From: Paracoccus sp. MA
GTDB lineage: Bacteria > Pseudomonadota > Alphaproteobacteria > Rhodobacterales > Rhodobacteraceae
Direction of reading: 5' to 3'
Length of the DNA stretch: 64,000 bases
Assembly: GCF_020990385.1 (NCBI RefSeq)
Contig: NZ_CP087598.1
Coordinates: 2,237,001-2,301,000 of the forward strand
Position numbers and translations under genes: made by a program. Position 1 is the first letter of the stretch; each line of letters starts with the position of its first letter. Shown here in pieces: positions 55,739 to 64,000 of this stretch. The notes under the pieces were generated by a model. The model did no database searches. It was given only the letters and a program-made list of their open reading frames with translations, and was not told the origin of the DNA.

Positions 55739-55863
55739 GATGCACCCCTTTTCCCGGATTTCCGCGCTTATTATGGGGCGGCGTCGCCCGAGTCCAGTGG
55801 CGGGCCGTTGATCTTGCCCCGGGCGCGGGCTAGGGCTTGGCGGAACAAGAGGGAACGGGGCGC

Positions 55864-56661
55864 ATGAGCAGAATCGACGACACTTTCGCGCGGCTGGCCG
55901 AAACCGGCGGCAAGGCCTTCGTCGCCTACATGATGGGCTGCGACCCGGATTTCGACACCTCGCTGCAGATCATGCGCGGCCTGCCCGGCGCGGGCGTGGA
56001 CGTCATCGAGCTGGGCATGCCCTTCACCGACCCGATGGCCGACGGCGCCACCATCCAGGCGGCGGGCCAGCGGGCGCTGGCGGCGGGCGGCAGCGTCAGC
56101 CGGGTGCTGGACATGGTGCGCGCCTTTCGCGAAACCGACAACGCCACGCCGATCGTTCTGATGGGCTATTACAACCCGATCTATGCCCGCGCGGGCGGTG
56201 TCGACCGCTTCCTGTCCGAGGCCGCCGCGGCCGGGGTGGACGGGCTGATCGTCGTCGACCTGCCGCCCGAGGAGGATGCCGAGCTGTGCCTGCCGGCGCG
56301 CGAGGCCGGGCTGAACTTCATCCGCCTGGCAACGCCGACCACCGACGACCGCCGCCTGCCGGCGGTGGTGAAGAACACTTCGGGCTTCGTCTATTACGTC
56401 TCGGTCACGGGCATCACCGGCGGTCCTGCGGCAAACGCAGCCGAGGTCGCGCCCGAGGTGGCCCGCATCCGCGCCAGCGCGAAACTGCCGGTCGTGGTAG
56501 GCTTCGGCATCTCGACCCCCGAGGCGGCGCAGGCGGTGGCGGGCGTGGCCGATGGCTGCGTCGTGGGTTCGGCCATCGTCAAGCTGATCGGCGAGGGCCG
56601 CCCGGTGCCCGAGATCCTGTCCTTCGTCGCCGATCTGGCGCGCGGCGCGCATAGCGCCTGA
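55864..56661 (+). CDS. trpA: Tryptophan synthase alpha subunit
   Basis: Cleaves indole-3-glycerol phosphate to indole in the alpha–beta complex. TIM barrel with catalytic Glu in [26 protein letters not shown] and Asp in [11 protein letters not shown]; phosphate site VSVTGITGG and VGFGIST. 265 residues. ATG 55864 chosen; the frame opens 27 nt upstream. trpB and trpF are not in the window, so trpA is separated from its usual partners or they lie elsewhere. Confidence 0.96.
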   Translation: MSRIDDTFARLAETGGKAFVAYMMGCDPDFDTSLQIMRGLPGAGVDVIELGMPFTDPMADGATIQAAGQRALAAGGSVSRVLDMVRAFRETDNATPIVLMGYYNPIYARAGGVDRFLSEAAAAGVDGLIVVDLPPEEDAELCLPAREAGLNFIRLATPTTDDRRLPAVVKNTSGFVYYVSVTGITGGPAANAAEVAPEVARIRASAKLPVVVGFGISTPEAAQAVAGVADGCVVGSAIVKLIGEGRPVPEILSFVADLARGAHSA

Positions 56662-56699
56662 ACCGATCCTCCGCCCGGCGCGTTCGACAGTGCAGAACG

Positions 56700-56734
56700 C
56701 CGCGTTCCCGGCTTTGCCGGTTGGGGAAACGCGG
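56700..56734. other. Hairpin between trpA and the next gene
   Basis: An imperfect stem (CCGCGTT 56700–56706 with AACGCGG 56728–56734) encloses a CCGGC-TTT-GCCGG stem (56708–56720). No T-run follows, so it is not a standard terminator; it may stabilise the trpA transcript end. Confidence 0.35.
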
Positions 56735-56774
56735 CGCGGCGCTATCTTGGACGCATCGCAAGACGGAGGATTTC

Positions 56775-57392
56775 ATGCCCACCCTGTTCTACCATGCCGG
56801 GGCCTGCTCGCTCGCGCCCCATATCGTGCTGGAATGGACCGGCGCACCCTATGAGGCGGTGGCGGTCGAATTCGGCTCGGCCGAACTGCTGGCGGTGAAC
56901 CCGGCCGGCGCCGTGCCGGTGCTGCGCGAGGATGACGGCTGGATCCTGACCCAGGCGGGCGCGATCCTGCACCACCTGGCGCGCAAGCATCCCGAGGCCG
57001 ATCTGGCCGGCGGCGACGAGTTGCGGGCGCAGGCGGAACTCGACCGCTGGTCGAGCTTCTTCACCGGCGACCTGCATCCGGCCTTCTTTCCGCTGTTCAC
57101 GCCGCAGCGCTATACCACCAGCCGCGAGCAGGCCGACCGCGAGGCGGTGCAGGAGGCCGCGCGCAAGCTGGTCCGCAAGCGGCTGGCGCTGCTGGACGCG
57201 CATCTGGAGGGGCGCGACTGGATCCTGGGCCGCCGCTCGGTGATCGACGCCTATGCCTTTCCGATGCTGCGTTGGGCGGCGAAGCTGCTGCCCGAGGGGA
57301 CCGAAGGCTGGGCCAATGTGCAGGCCCTGCATGACCGCATCGCGGCCGATCCGGCCGTGCAGACCGTCCTTGCCCGCGAAGAGGGCGCATAA
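56775..57392 (+). CDS. Glutathione S-transferase
   Basis: Thioredoxin-like N-terminal domain with FYHAGACSLAPHIVLEW, where Cys/Ser is the likely glutathione-activating position as in beta-class bacterial GSTs, and NPAGAVPVLREDDGWILTQAGAILHHLARKHP binding glutathione. Helical C-terminal domain to residue 205. 12 nt before the fused MhqO–MhqD gene, so it belongs to the electrophile-detoxification unit. Confidence 0.9.
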   Translation: MPTLFYHAGACSLAPHIVLEWTGAPYEAVAVEFGSAELLAVNPAGAVPVLREDDGWILTQAGAILHHLARKHPEADLAGGDELRAQAELDRWSSFFTGDLHPAFFPLFTPQRYTTSREQADREAVQEAARKLVRKRLALLDAHLEGRDWILGRRSVIDAYAFPMLRWAAKLLPEGTEGWANVQALHDRIAADPAVQTVLAREEGA

Positions 57393-57404
57393 GGAGACAG
57401 ACCC

Positions 57405-58934
57405 ATGCCCACCGGCATCCATCACGTCACCGGCATCACCCGCCGGGTGCAGGCCAATGTCGATTTCTACGCCGGCTTCCTGGGCCTGCGGCTGGTCAAG
57501 CGCACCGGCGGCTTCGAGGATGCCGAGCAACTGCACCTGTTCTATGGCGACGCGCTCGGCTCGCCCGGCTCGCTCGTCACCTTCCTGGTGTGGGAGGATG
57601 GGGCGCCGGGCCGGGTCGGCCATGGCCAGGTTGCCGAGATCGCGCTGGCCGTGCCACCCGCCAGCATCGGCGACTGGCTGACCCGCGCCATGACCGCCCG
57701 CCTGCCGGTCGAGGGGCCGCTGCGCGAGCGGGGCGAGACGGTGCTGCGCCTCAAGGACCCCGACGGCGTGATCGTCAAGCTGGTGGGGGCGGATCTGCCG
57801 GCCGCGGCACCCCTGCCCGATCCCATCGCGCCGACGCGGCTGCGCGGCGTCACCATCCTGACCGAGCAGCCCGCGGCGACGCGCGATTTCCTGACCCGCT
57901 TCGGCTATCGCCCCGGCGCGGCCGAGGGCGCGGTGCAGCGCATGGAATCCGACACGGATGTCGTCGCCATCCGCGACGCCACCGGCTTCTTTCCGGGCAT
58001 TCCCGGCACCGGCATCCTGGATCACGTCGCCTTCCGGGCGCCGGACGCCGATGCCGTGCGCCGGATGCGGCTGGCGCTGAAGGATACCGACGCAACCAGC
58101 GTGCATGACCGGAAATATTTCCTGTCGCTCTATGTGCGCGAGCCGGCGGGAACGCTGCTGGAATATGCCACCGACGCCCCCGGCTTCACCGTGGACGAGG
58201 CGGCCGAGCACCTGGGCGAAACGCTGTTCGTCCCGCCCCATGACGCGGCCCGCGCCGAGGACCTGCGCGTGATCCTGCCGCAATTCGCCCTGCCGGGCGA
58301 GGAAAGGAGCCCGATGCGCGAGTTGCATTTCATCCACCGCTTCCACCGGCCGGAAAACCCGGACGGCAGCACCATCGTCCTGCTGCACGGCACCGGCGGC
58401 AACGAATCCGACCTGATGCCGCTGGCGCATCGGATCGCGCCCCGCGCCACGCTGCTGGGCGTCCGCGGCCGCTCGACCGAGGAAGGCATCAACCGCTGGT
58501 TCCGCCGCTATGACGCGGTGACCTATGACCAGGCCGACATCCGCGCCGAGGCCGAGGCCTTTGCCGGCTTCATCGACGAGGCGGCGCGGGCCTACGGGCT
58601 GGACCCCGCGGCGCTGACCTATCTGGGCTATTCCAACGGCGCGAACCTGCTGGGCGCGGTCATGCAGCTGCATCCCGGCCTGATCGGCCGCGCGGTTCTG
58701 CTGCGCGCCGTGCAGGTGCTGGAGGAGCCGCCGGCGCTGGAGCCGCAGGCCCTGGCCGGCAGCCGGGTGCTGATGCTGACCGGCGCCCGCGATCCCTTCG
58801 CCCGCATGGCCCCGGCGCTGGAGCGCGCCTTGCAGGACGGCGGCGCGGCGCTGGAGGCGAGGGCCGTCGAGGCGGGGCATGAGCTTCAGCCCGAGGACCT
58901 GACGCTGGCCGCCGACTGGCTGGGCCGCGGTTGA
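57405..58934 (+). CDS. Fused ring-cleaving dioxygenase–hydrolase (MhqO–MhqD type)
   Basis: One 509-residue protein made of two parts that are separate genes in Bacillus quinone detoxification. Residues about 1–290 hold two glyoxalase-fold domains (GIHHVTGITRRVQANVDFYAGFLGLRLVKRTGGFED and the second with GILDHVAFRAPDADAVRRM…LLEYATDAPGFTVDE), as in MhqO. Residues about 305–509 are a carboxylesterase/phospholipase-type hydrolase, as in MhqD: LLHGTGGNESDLMPLAHRI, Ser410 in GYSNGA, GARDPF (Asp) and AGHEL (His). No frame break at the junction. A dispersed repeat starts 42 nt after the stop. Confidence 0.9.
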   Translation: MPTGIHHVTGITRRVQANVDFYAGFLGLRLVKRTGGFEDAEQLHLFYGDALGSPGSLVTFLVWEDGAPGRVGHGQVAEIALAVPPASIGDWLTRAMTARLPVEGPLRERGETVLRLKDPDGVIVKLVGADLPAAAPLPDPIAPTRLRGVTILTEQPAATRDFLTRFGYRPGAAEGAVQRMESDTDVVAIRDATGFFPGIPGTGILDHVAFRAPDADAVRRMRLALKDTDATSVHDRKYFLSLYVREPAGTLLEYATDAPGFTVDEAAEHLGETLFVPPHDAARAEDLRVILPQFALPGEERSPMRELHFIHRFHRPENPDGSTIVLLHGTGGNESDLMPLAHRIAPRATLLGVRGRSTEEGINRWFRRYDAVTYDQADIRAEAEAFAGFIDEAARAYGLDPAALTYLGYSNGANLLGAVMQLHPGLIGRAVLLRAVQVLEEPPALEPQALAGSRVLMLTGARDPFARMAPALERALQDGGAALEARAVEAGHELQPEDLTLAADWLGRG

Positions 58935-58975
58935 GGGCCGGACCGGCAGCGCGGCGACCCTCGGCGCTGCCGCAT

Positions 58976-58997
58976 GGGTATTTGTGAAACAGAGAAG
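58976..58997 (+). repeat. Dispersed intergenic repeat, copy 4
   Basis: Core GTATTTGTGAAACAGAG, preceded by CCGCAT; one base different from copy 2 across 22 nt. Begins 42 nt after the MhqO–MhqD stop. Confidence 0.8.
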
Positions 58998-59176
58998 GCG
59001 GACAGGCGGGTCGCGAGGCCCGCCTGTTCCTTTCCGAGGACTTGTTTCCGATTTTCGAACGCCGCTTCCGATTCCGGTTGGCTTGCCCGAAAGCCCCGCG
59101 AGGGCCAGTTTGAGGGCACGACGTCCGATCCCGAGGCCGCGACGGCCTGCAAGACCATCACGAAGGACCTGACCCC

Positions 59177-59770
59177 ATGAGCAAGAAACCGCATATCGCC
59201 ATCATCATCGGCTCGACCCGCGCCGCGCGCTTTGCCGACAAGCCCGCCGCCTGGCTGCTGGAAAACGCGCAAAAGCGCGAGGACATGAGCTTCGAGCTGG
59301 TGGACCTGCGCGATTACGACCTGCCGCTGTTCGACGAGGTCGCCTCGAACCTCTGGGTGCCGTCGCAGGACCCGCGGGCGGTGAAATGGCAGCAGAAGCT
59401 GGCCGGGTTCGACGGCTATGTCTTCCTGACCTCGGAATACAACCATTCGGTCAGCGGTTCGCTGAAGAACGCGCTGGACCAGGCCTACAAGGAGTGGAAC
59501 CACAAGCCGGCGGCGGCCATGGGCTATGGCGGCGTCGGCGCCGCCCGCGCCATCGAGCACCTGCGCGGCATCGCCGTCGAATTGCAGATGGTGCCGCTGC
59601 GCAATGCCGTGCATCTGGGCGGCGGCGATTTCTTCAAGGTCTCGCCGCTGGGCGCCAATGGCGAGATGGCCGAGGTCGAGGCGAACCTGCTGCCGGCGCT
59701 GAACGCCATGCTGGACGAATTGCGCTGGTGGGCCGAGGCGACCATGGCGCAGCGCGCCAGGACCGCCTGA
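59177..59770 (+). CDS. NADPH-dependent FMN/quinone reductase
   Basis: Flavodoxin-fold reductase (ChrR/YieF/azoreductase group) that reduces quinones or chromate by two-electron transfer. HIAIIIGSTRAARFADKPAAWLLENA binds FMN phosphate; LTSEYNHSVSGSLKNALDQAYKEWNHKPAAAMGYGGVGAARA is the signature. 197 residues. Sits between two MhqO-type genes; it could make hydroquinones for them. The 242-bp gap upstream contains copy 4 of the dispersed repeat. Confidence 0.9.
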   Translation: MSKKPHIAIIIGSTRAARFADKPAAWLLENAQKREDMSFELVDLRDYDLPLFDEVASNLWVPSQDPRAVKWQQKLAGFDGYVFLTSEYNHSVSGSLKNALDQAYKEWNHKPAAAMGYGGVGAARAIEHLRGIAVELQMVPLRNAVHLGGGDFFKVSPLGANGEMAEVEANLLPALNAMLDELRWWAEATMAQRARTA

Positions 59771-59794
59771 AGCAAGCAGCTCAGCCGGCAGGAC

Positions 59795-59823
59795 GGGGCG
59801 GTCATTTCGACCGCCCCTTTTTC
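59795..59823 (+). terminator. Rho-independent terminator of the flavin reductase gene
   Basis: A 9-bp stem GGGGCGGTC (59795–59803) with GACCGCCCC (59809–59817) and a 5-nt loop, followed by TTTTT. It begins 25 nt after the reductase stop and overlaps the stop of the convergent DUF1801 gene. Confidence 0.85.
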
Positions 59824-60206
59824 TTGCTGGCCGTGTTCAGCGCCACGGCGGCGCGGATCAGCGCCTTCAGCGCCCCGGCGTCGATCCGGTCGCCCTCGTG
59901 CAGGTCGATGGCGCGGCGGGTATTGCCCTCCAGGCTGGCGTTGAACAGGCCCGCGGGATCTTCCAGCGCCGCGCCCTTGGCGAAGGTCATCTTGACCACT
60001 TGCTTGTAGGTCTCGCCGGTGCAGAGGATGCCGTCATGCGACCAGACCGGCACGCCGCGCCATTTCCATTCCTCGACCACCTCGGGATCGGCCTCGTGGA
60101 TCAGGGCGCGCAGCCGCGCCAGGGTCTCGCCGCGCCAATCGCCCAGTTCCTTGATCCGCGCATCGATCAGCTGCGAGGCGGGCTGTTCCGTTTCCGGCTG
60201 GCTCAT
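59802..60206 (-). CDS. DUF1801 (YdhG-like) protein
   Basis: 134-residue DUF1801 protein, a small alpha/beta fold of unknown function. LARLRALIHEADPEVVEEWKWRGVPVWSHDGILCTGETYKQVVKMTFAKGAALEDPAGLFNASLEGNTRRAIDLHEGDRID is the family pattern (the stretch covers about residues 30–108). Ends in a Lys/Arg-rich tail that overlaps the terminator of the convergent gene. Confidence 0.88.
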   Translation of the reverse strand: MSQPETEQPASQLIDARIKELGDWRGETLARLRALIHEADPEVVEEWKWRGVPVWSHDGILCTGETYKQVVKMTFAKGAALEDPAGLFNASLEGNTRRAIDLHEGDRIDAGALKALIRAAVALNTASKKKGRSK

Positions 60207-60308
60207 GCCGTGTCGCTCCCTTCCGTCCTGCCGCGGTCGGGAGCATGGGGCGAAATCGCCGATGCGGCAACAGGCCCGCCGGCTGCGGGCGGATTCCCGC
60301 GCGCAGGG

Positions 60309-60340
60309 AAAAGGCCGCCGGATCGCTCCGGCGGCCTTTC
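60309..60340 (-). terminator. Terminator hairpin of the MhqO gene (bidirectional)
   Basis: A 12-bp stem AAGGCCGCCGGA (60311–60322) with its complement (60327–60338) and loop TCGC, flanked by AAAA on the left, which reads as TTTT on the minus strand after the stem. 20 nt after the MhqO stop in its direction. Confidence 0.7.
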
Positions 60341-60357
60341 CTTCGGTTCGGCAGGGC

Positions 60358-61302
60358 TCAGTCCAGCGGCTTCAGCCGCGCCTCGATCTGCGCGCGCTGC
60401 CCTTCCAGGAAGGGCGGCAGGGACAGCGTCTCGCCCAGGCTCTCCAGCGGCTCGTCCACGGCGAAGCCGGGCTCGTCGCTGGCGATCTCGAACAGGTTGC
60501 CGCCCGGCTCGCGGAAATAGAGCGAGCGGAAATAGTAACGCTCGACCTCGCCCGAATTGGGCACCCGCATCCCGGTCAGCCGCTTGGCCCATTCGTGAAT
60601 GGCCGGCTTGTCGGGCACGCGAAAGGCGACGTGATGCACCCCGCCCGCGCCTTGCCGCGCCGTGGGCAGGTCGGGCTGGACCGCGACATGCAGCTCGGCC
60701 GCGGGGCCGCCGCGGCCCATCTCGTAGACATGGACGGTGCCATGCCCGTCGGGGCTGGCATAGTCGCGGACCTTGCGCATGCCCATGACCTGGGTCAGCA
60801 CCGACTCGGTCGGGGCCAGGTCCGGCACCGAGATGGTGATCGGCCCCAGCCCGTGGATCTGGTGCTGCGCCGGCACCGGGCTTTTCGCCCAGGGCGCGGG
60901 CTCGGCGTCGGGCGCATCCGCGGTCAGGCGGAAACGCTGGCCCTCGGGGTCCTCGAAATCGAGACTGGCGCGGGTGTCAATCTCGGCGATCCGCCCCAGG
61001 GTCAGGCCGCGATCCGCAAGCCGCCCGGCCCAGTAGTCGAGGCTGTCGCCGGCGACCCGCAGCCCGGTGCGGCTGATCGAATGGGTGCCGCGCCGCTCGG
61101 GCGCCGCCGGCCAGTCGAAGAAGGTCAGGTCGGTCCCGGGCCGGGCCAGCCCGTCGGCATAGAACAGGTGATAGGCGCTGGTGTCGTCCTGGTTGACGGT
61201 CTTCTTGACCAGCCGCAGCCCCAGCGTGTCGGTATAGAACCGCTTGTTGCCGGGCGCATCGGCGGTGATCGCCGTCAGGTGATGAATTCCGGTCAGCTCC
61301 AT
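60358..61302 (-). CDS. mhqO: Ring-cleaving dioxygenase, MhqO-type
   Basis: Two glyoxalase-fold domains, proposed to open hydroquinone-type rings. [61 protein letters not shown] and [19 protein letters not shown]…[24 protein letters not shown] match MhqO/PcpA-like enzymes. 314 residues. ATG 61302 with AAGGAGG 8 nt upstream. Paralogous to the first half of the fused protein at 57405. Divergent from the LysR gene. Confidence 0.9.
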   Translation of the reverse strand: MELTGIHHLTAITADAPGNKRFYTDTLGLRLVKKTVNQDDTSAYHLFYADGLARPGTDLTFFDWPAAPERRGTHSISRTGLRVAGDSLDYWAGRLADRGLTLGRIAEIDTRASLDFEDPEGQRFRLTADAPDAEPAPWAKSPVPAQHQIHGLGPITISVPDLAPTESVLTQVMGMRKVRDYASPDGHGTVHVYEMGRGGPAAELHVAVQPDLPTARQGAGGVHHVAFRVPDKPAIHEWAKRLTGMRVPNSGEVERYYFRSLYFREPGGNLFEIASDEPGFAVDEPLESLGETLSLPPFLEGQRAQIEARLKPLD

Positions 61303-61378
61303 GATGGGCCTCCTTTCTCTTGGCATCAATATCGGGCATCGCGGCCGTTTCCGCCACCGGAGCGGCCGCGAACCTTGC

Positions 61379-61395
61379 GTTCGCCGATTGCGAAC
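61379..61395. promoter_or_regulatory. LysR-type operator between mhqO and its regulator
   Basis: GTTCGC-N5-GCGAAC is a perfect 17-bp dyad containing the LysR pattern T-N11-A, 27 nt before the LysR start and about 77 nt before mhqO. Likely autoregulatory and activating site; inferred. Confidence 0.5.
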
Positions 61396-61421
61396 GGCGC
61401 GGGACCGGGTAAGCTTGGGCC

Positions 61422-62396
61422 ATGCGTTACGACCTGAACGATCTGGAAACCTTCCTGACGGTGATGGAGCTGGGCACCGTCACCGCCGCGGCCGCGCGGC
61501 TGAACCTGTCGAAATCCGTGGTCAGCAAGCGCATCACCGACCTGGAGGCGACGCTGGGCGCGGCGCTGTTTCGCCGCAATGCCGGCCGCATCACCCCCAC
61601 CGAGGCGGCGCTGCGCCTGGCCGAGCGGCTGCGCCCGGCGCTGGCCGAGCTGATCGCGGCCGCCGAAAGCACCGCCTGGGACATGGACGGGCTGGCGCCG
61701 CTGCGCGGCAGCCTGTCCATCGCCGCGCCGATGAGCTTCGGCGTGCTGCATCTGGGGCCGATCATCGCACGCTTCGCCGCCCAGAACCCCGAGCTGGAGA
61801 TCAGCGTCGATTACGACGACCGCAGCCGCGACCTGGCGCGCGAGGGCTTCGACATCGGCATCCGCATCGGCAAGATGCGCGACAAGGCACTGATGCAGCG
61901 CAAGCTGTGCGAGGATGAAAGCGTCGCCTGCGCCAGCCCCGCCTATCTGGACCGCAGGGGCCGCCCGCAGACCCTGGCCGACCTGCGCGAGCATGAGGTG
62001 ATCGGCTACAGCCACCTGCCGAACAGCCAGCTCTGGCAGTTCCAGGACCGCGACCACTTCGTTTCGCCCCTGGTGCAGGGGCGGCTGTCGATGAACAACG
62101 GCGAGGCGATCCGCGACATGGCCATCGAGGGGCTGGGGCTGGCCATCCTGCCCGGCTTCATCGTCGCGCCCGCGCTGGCCGACGGGCGGCTGGAACGGGT
62201 GCTGACCGGCTTCGGCACCAGGCCGCTGCCCATCGTCGCGGTCTGGCCGCCGGTCCAGCCCATGCCGGCCAAGCTGCGCCGCTTCATCGACCATCTGGCC
62301 GCGGAACTGCACAGCCCGGCCTGGCAGGCGGGCTGGGGAACGGGCCGCCGCGACCCCATATCCCGGGAACCCACAACCCCAAAGGTCGCCCCCTGA
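61422..62396 (+). CDS. LysR-family transcriptional regulator
   Basis: LysR regulator of the aromatic/quinone-responsive type. DNA-binding domain [50 protein letters not shown] (1–60), effector domain to about 300, and a C-terminal tail after. 324 residues. Divergent from mhqO across a perfect dyad, and its stop overlaps the next gene's ATG, so it is co-transcribed with the monooxygenase. Confidence 0.9.
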   Translation: MRYDLNDLETFLTVMELGTVTAAAARLNLSKSVVSKRITDLEATLGAALFRRNAGRITPTEAALRLAERLRPALAELIAAAESTAWDMDGLAPLRGSLSIAAPMSFGVLHLGPIIARFAAQNPELEISVDYDDRSRDLAREGFDIGIRIGKMRDKALMQRKLCEDESVACASPAYLDRRGRPQTLADLREHEVIGYSHLPNSQLWQFQDRDHFVSPLVQGRLSMNNGEAIRDMAIEGLGLAILPGFIVAPALADGRLERVLTGFGTRPLPIVAVWPPVQPMPAKLRRFIDHLAAELHSPAWQAGWGTGRRDPISREPTTPKVAP

Positions 62397-63427
62397 TGAA
62401 ACCTGGCGTGAAGAAGATCGGTTTCCTGTCCTTCGGCCATTGGTCGGACGAGCCCGCCTCGCAGGCCCGCAGCGCCCAGGACGTGCTGCTGCAATCCATC
62501 GAGCTGGCCGTCGCCGCCGAGGAACTGGGCGCGGACGGCGCCTATTTTCGCGTCCATCACTATGCCCGCCAGCTCGCCTCGCCCTTCCCGCTGCTGGCGG
62601 CGGTGGGCGCGCGCACCAGCCGCATCGAGATCGGCACGGCGGTCATCGACATGCGCTATGAAAACCCGCTGTATATGGCCGAGGATGCCGGGGCGGCCGA
62701 CCTGATCGCGCAGGGCCGGCTGCAGCTTGGCATCTCGCGCGGCTCGCCCGAGCAGGTGATCGAGGGCTGGCGCTATTTCGGCTATTCCCCGGCCGAGGGG
62801 GAAAGCGACGCCGACATGGCCCGGCGCCATGCCGAGGTGTTCCTGAACGTGATCGAGGGGCACGGCTTCGCCCGGCCGAACCCGCGGCCGATGTTCCCGA
62901 ACCCGCCCGGCCTGCTGCGGATCGAGCCGCATTCGCCGGGCCTGCGCGACCGCATCTGGTGGGGCGCGGCCTCGAACGCCACCGCCCGCTGGGCGGCGCA
63001 GCTGGGCATGCATCTGCAAAGCTCGACCCTCAAGACGGACGAGAACGGCAGGCCCTTCCACATCCAGCAGGCCGAGCAGATCCGCGCCTATCGCGAGGCC
63101 TGGGCGGCGGCGGGGCACGAGCGCGCGCCGCGGGTTTCGGTCAGCCGCTCGATCTTTCCGCTGATGGACGACCGCGACCGGATGTATTTCGGCCGCGGCG
63201 GCAAGGAAGGCGACCAGATCGGCTTCATCGAGGAGACCCGCTCGATCTTCGGCCGCGGCTATACCGGCGAGCCGGACCGGCTGGTCGAGGAGCTGCGCGA
63301 GGACGAGGCCGTCGCCGAGGCCGACACGCTGCTCTTGACCGTGCCGAACCAGCTGGGCGTCGATTACAACGCCCATGTGATCGAGGCGATGCTGAAACAC
63401 GTCGCGCCCGCGCTCGGCTGGCGCTGA
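62396..63427 (+). CDS. Luciferase-like (LLM class) flavin-dependent oxidoreductase
   Basis: Bacterial-luciferase-fold monooxygenase. LSFGHWSDEPASQARSAQDVLLQSIELAVAAEELGADGAYFRVHHYARQLASPFPLLAAVGARTSRIEIGTAVIDMRYENPLYMAEDAGAADLIAQGRLQLGISRG spans about residues 10–120 and is the LLM pattern. 343 residues. Starts within the LysR stop (TGATG). Distinct from the NtaA-type enzyme at 50598. Substrate unknown; quinone or aromatic derivative inferred from context. Confidence 0.88.
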   Translation: MKPGVKKIGFLSFGHWSDEPASQARSAQDVLLQSIELAVAAEELGADGAYFRVHHYARQLASPFPLLAAVGARTSRIEIGTAVIDMRYENPLYMAEDAGAADLIAQGRLQLGISRGSPEQVIEGWRYFGYSPAEGESDADMARRHAEVFLNVIEGHGFARPNPRPMFPNPPGLLRIEPHSPGLRDRIWWGAASNATARWAAQLGMHLQSSTLKTDENGRPFHIQQAEQIRAYREAWAAAGHERAPRVSVSRSIFPLMDDRDRMYFGRGGKEGDQIGFIEETRSIFGRGYTGEPDRLVEELREDEAVAEADTLLLTVPNQLGVDYNAHVIEAMLKHVAPALGWR

Positions 63428-63497
63428 GCGGGGGGCTTTGTGATCGCGGGGACGGGGTATAGGCTTTGCCCCGGAAACCAGCGCGAACGGGGGACGG

Positions 63498-64000
63498 ATG
63501 GCGACAGAGGTGACGGCCGCCGCCGGGGCGGCGGCACATGGCGGCGGGGTGCCGCTGCTGAGCGTGGTCGTGCTGCTGGCGGCGGCGGTTCTGGCGGTGC
63601 CGCTGTTTCGCCGGCTGGGGCTGGGCTCGGTGCTGGGCTATCTGGCGGCGGGACTGGCGATCGGGCCCTTCGGGCTGGGCTTTTTCCACGACCCGCAGGC
63701 GATCATTCATGTGGCCGAACTGGGCGTGGTGCTGTTCCTGTTCGTGATCGGGCTGGAGATGCAGCCCTCGCGGCTTTGGGCCATGCGGGGCGAGATCTTC
63801 GTGCTGGGCCTTGCCCAGGTGCTGCTGGCCATCGCGGCGCTGACCTGCGTCGGGCTGGCGCTCGGCTTTCCGGTCGCCGCCAGCTTCGTCTCGGGGACCG
63901 GCTTCGTGCTGACCTCGACCGCCATCGTCATGCAGATGCTGGCCGAGCGGGGCGAGATGGCGCTGCCCAAGGGCCGCCGCATCATCGCCATCCTGCTGTT
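63498..64000 (+). CDS. KefB/CPA2-type cation–proton antiporter (5' part)
   Basis: The window ends inside this gene; 167 codons are visible. A short Ala/Gly-rich start is followed by membrane helices: LLSVVVLLAAAVLAVPLFRRLGLGSVLGYLAAGLAIGPFGLGFF, then VAELGVVLFLFVIGLEMQPSRLW, LGLAQVLLAIAALTCVGLALGF and GTGFVLTSTAIVMQML. LGYLAAGLAIGP and LFLFVIGLEM are CPA2 antiporter signatures, nearest to the glutathione-gated KefB/KefC. No stop in the window. It follows the electrophile-detoxification island, where a Kef-type channel would make sense. Confidence 0.85.
   Translation, partial: MATEVTAAAGAAAHGGGVPLLSVVVLLAAAVLAVPLFRRLGLGSVLGYLAAGLAIGPFGLGFFHDPQAIIHVAELGVVLFLFVIGLEMQPSRLWAMRGEIFVLGLAQVLLAIAALTCVGLALGFPVAASFVSGTGFVLTSTAIVMQMLAERGEMALPKGRRIIAILL

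Overview
The window looks like chromosome of a Paracoccus-type alphaproteobacterium (Rhodobacterales). It is very GC-rich. The Rieske–cytochrome b–cytochrome c1 operon resembles, from memory, the fbcFBC operon of Paracoccus denitrificans, including the long Ala/Glu/Pro-rich acidic region of cytochrome c1. The dnaK upstream region carries an alphaproteobacterial heat-shock promoter. No tRNA, rRNA, insertion sequence, prophage or CRISPR array was recognised. The sequence is mostly core genome with several small accessory operons and a few decayed genes.

Layout. 0.1–4 kb: envelope polysaccharide genes (glycosyltransferase, kdsB, cysQ, capsule-type ABC permease). 4–8.3 kb: dnaK, dnaJ, radC. 8.4–11.8 kb: the cytochrome bc1 operon, closed by a strong terminator. 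11.8–14.5 kb: PfkB sugar kinase, an S49 peptidase coupled to an unlisted 36-residue membrane protein, and a short-chain reductase. 14.7–17.1 kb: uvrC and an NTF2-like protein. 17.0–22.0 kb: iron alcohol dehydrogenase, aldehyde dehydrogenase, a frameshifted glutamine-synthetase-like ligase and a divergent RpiR regulator cut by an amber codon; together they look like a decaying gamma-glutamylation pathway for an amine or amino alcohol. 22.0–25.9 kb: a complete Mla-type lipid transport operon. 26.3–28.2 kb: metR/metF. 28.3–33.1 kb: a DUF2235 hydrolase, ornithine/lysine decarboxylase with a divergent Lrp regulator, rsmD and a ferredoxin reductase. 33.1–37.5 kb: peroxiredoxin, HxlR regulator and its divergent detoxification operon. 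37.5–48.9 kb: housekeeping genes (valS, CbiX-like, DUF4202, NnrU, a split MnmC pair, rhomboid, gabT-like, accA, moaE-moaD-pgsA). 49.0–54.6 kb: a MerR remnant, then a sulfonate/sulfur-scavenging operon with a possible Cys-containing leader peptide. 54.6–56.7 kb: ychF and trpA. 56.8–63.4 kb: a quinone/electrophile detoxification island (GST, a fused MhqO–MhqD protein, flavin reductase, a second MhqO, LysR, luciferase-like monooxygenase). The window ends inside a KefB-type antiporter.

The best candidates for something new are: a short dispersed repeat (core GTATTTGGGAAACAGAG) found just 3' of genes at four or more loci and clustered between gabT and accA; the broken gamma-glutamyl cluster; the one-piece MhqO–MhqD protein in a quinone-response island; and several clean inverted repeats at divergent promoters that look like operators for the adjacent regulators.
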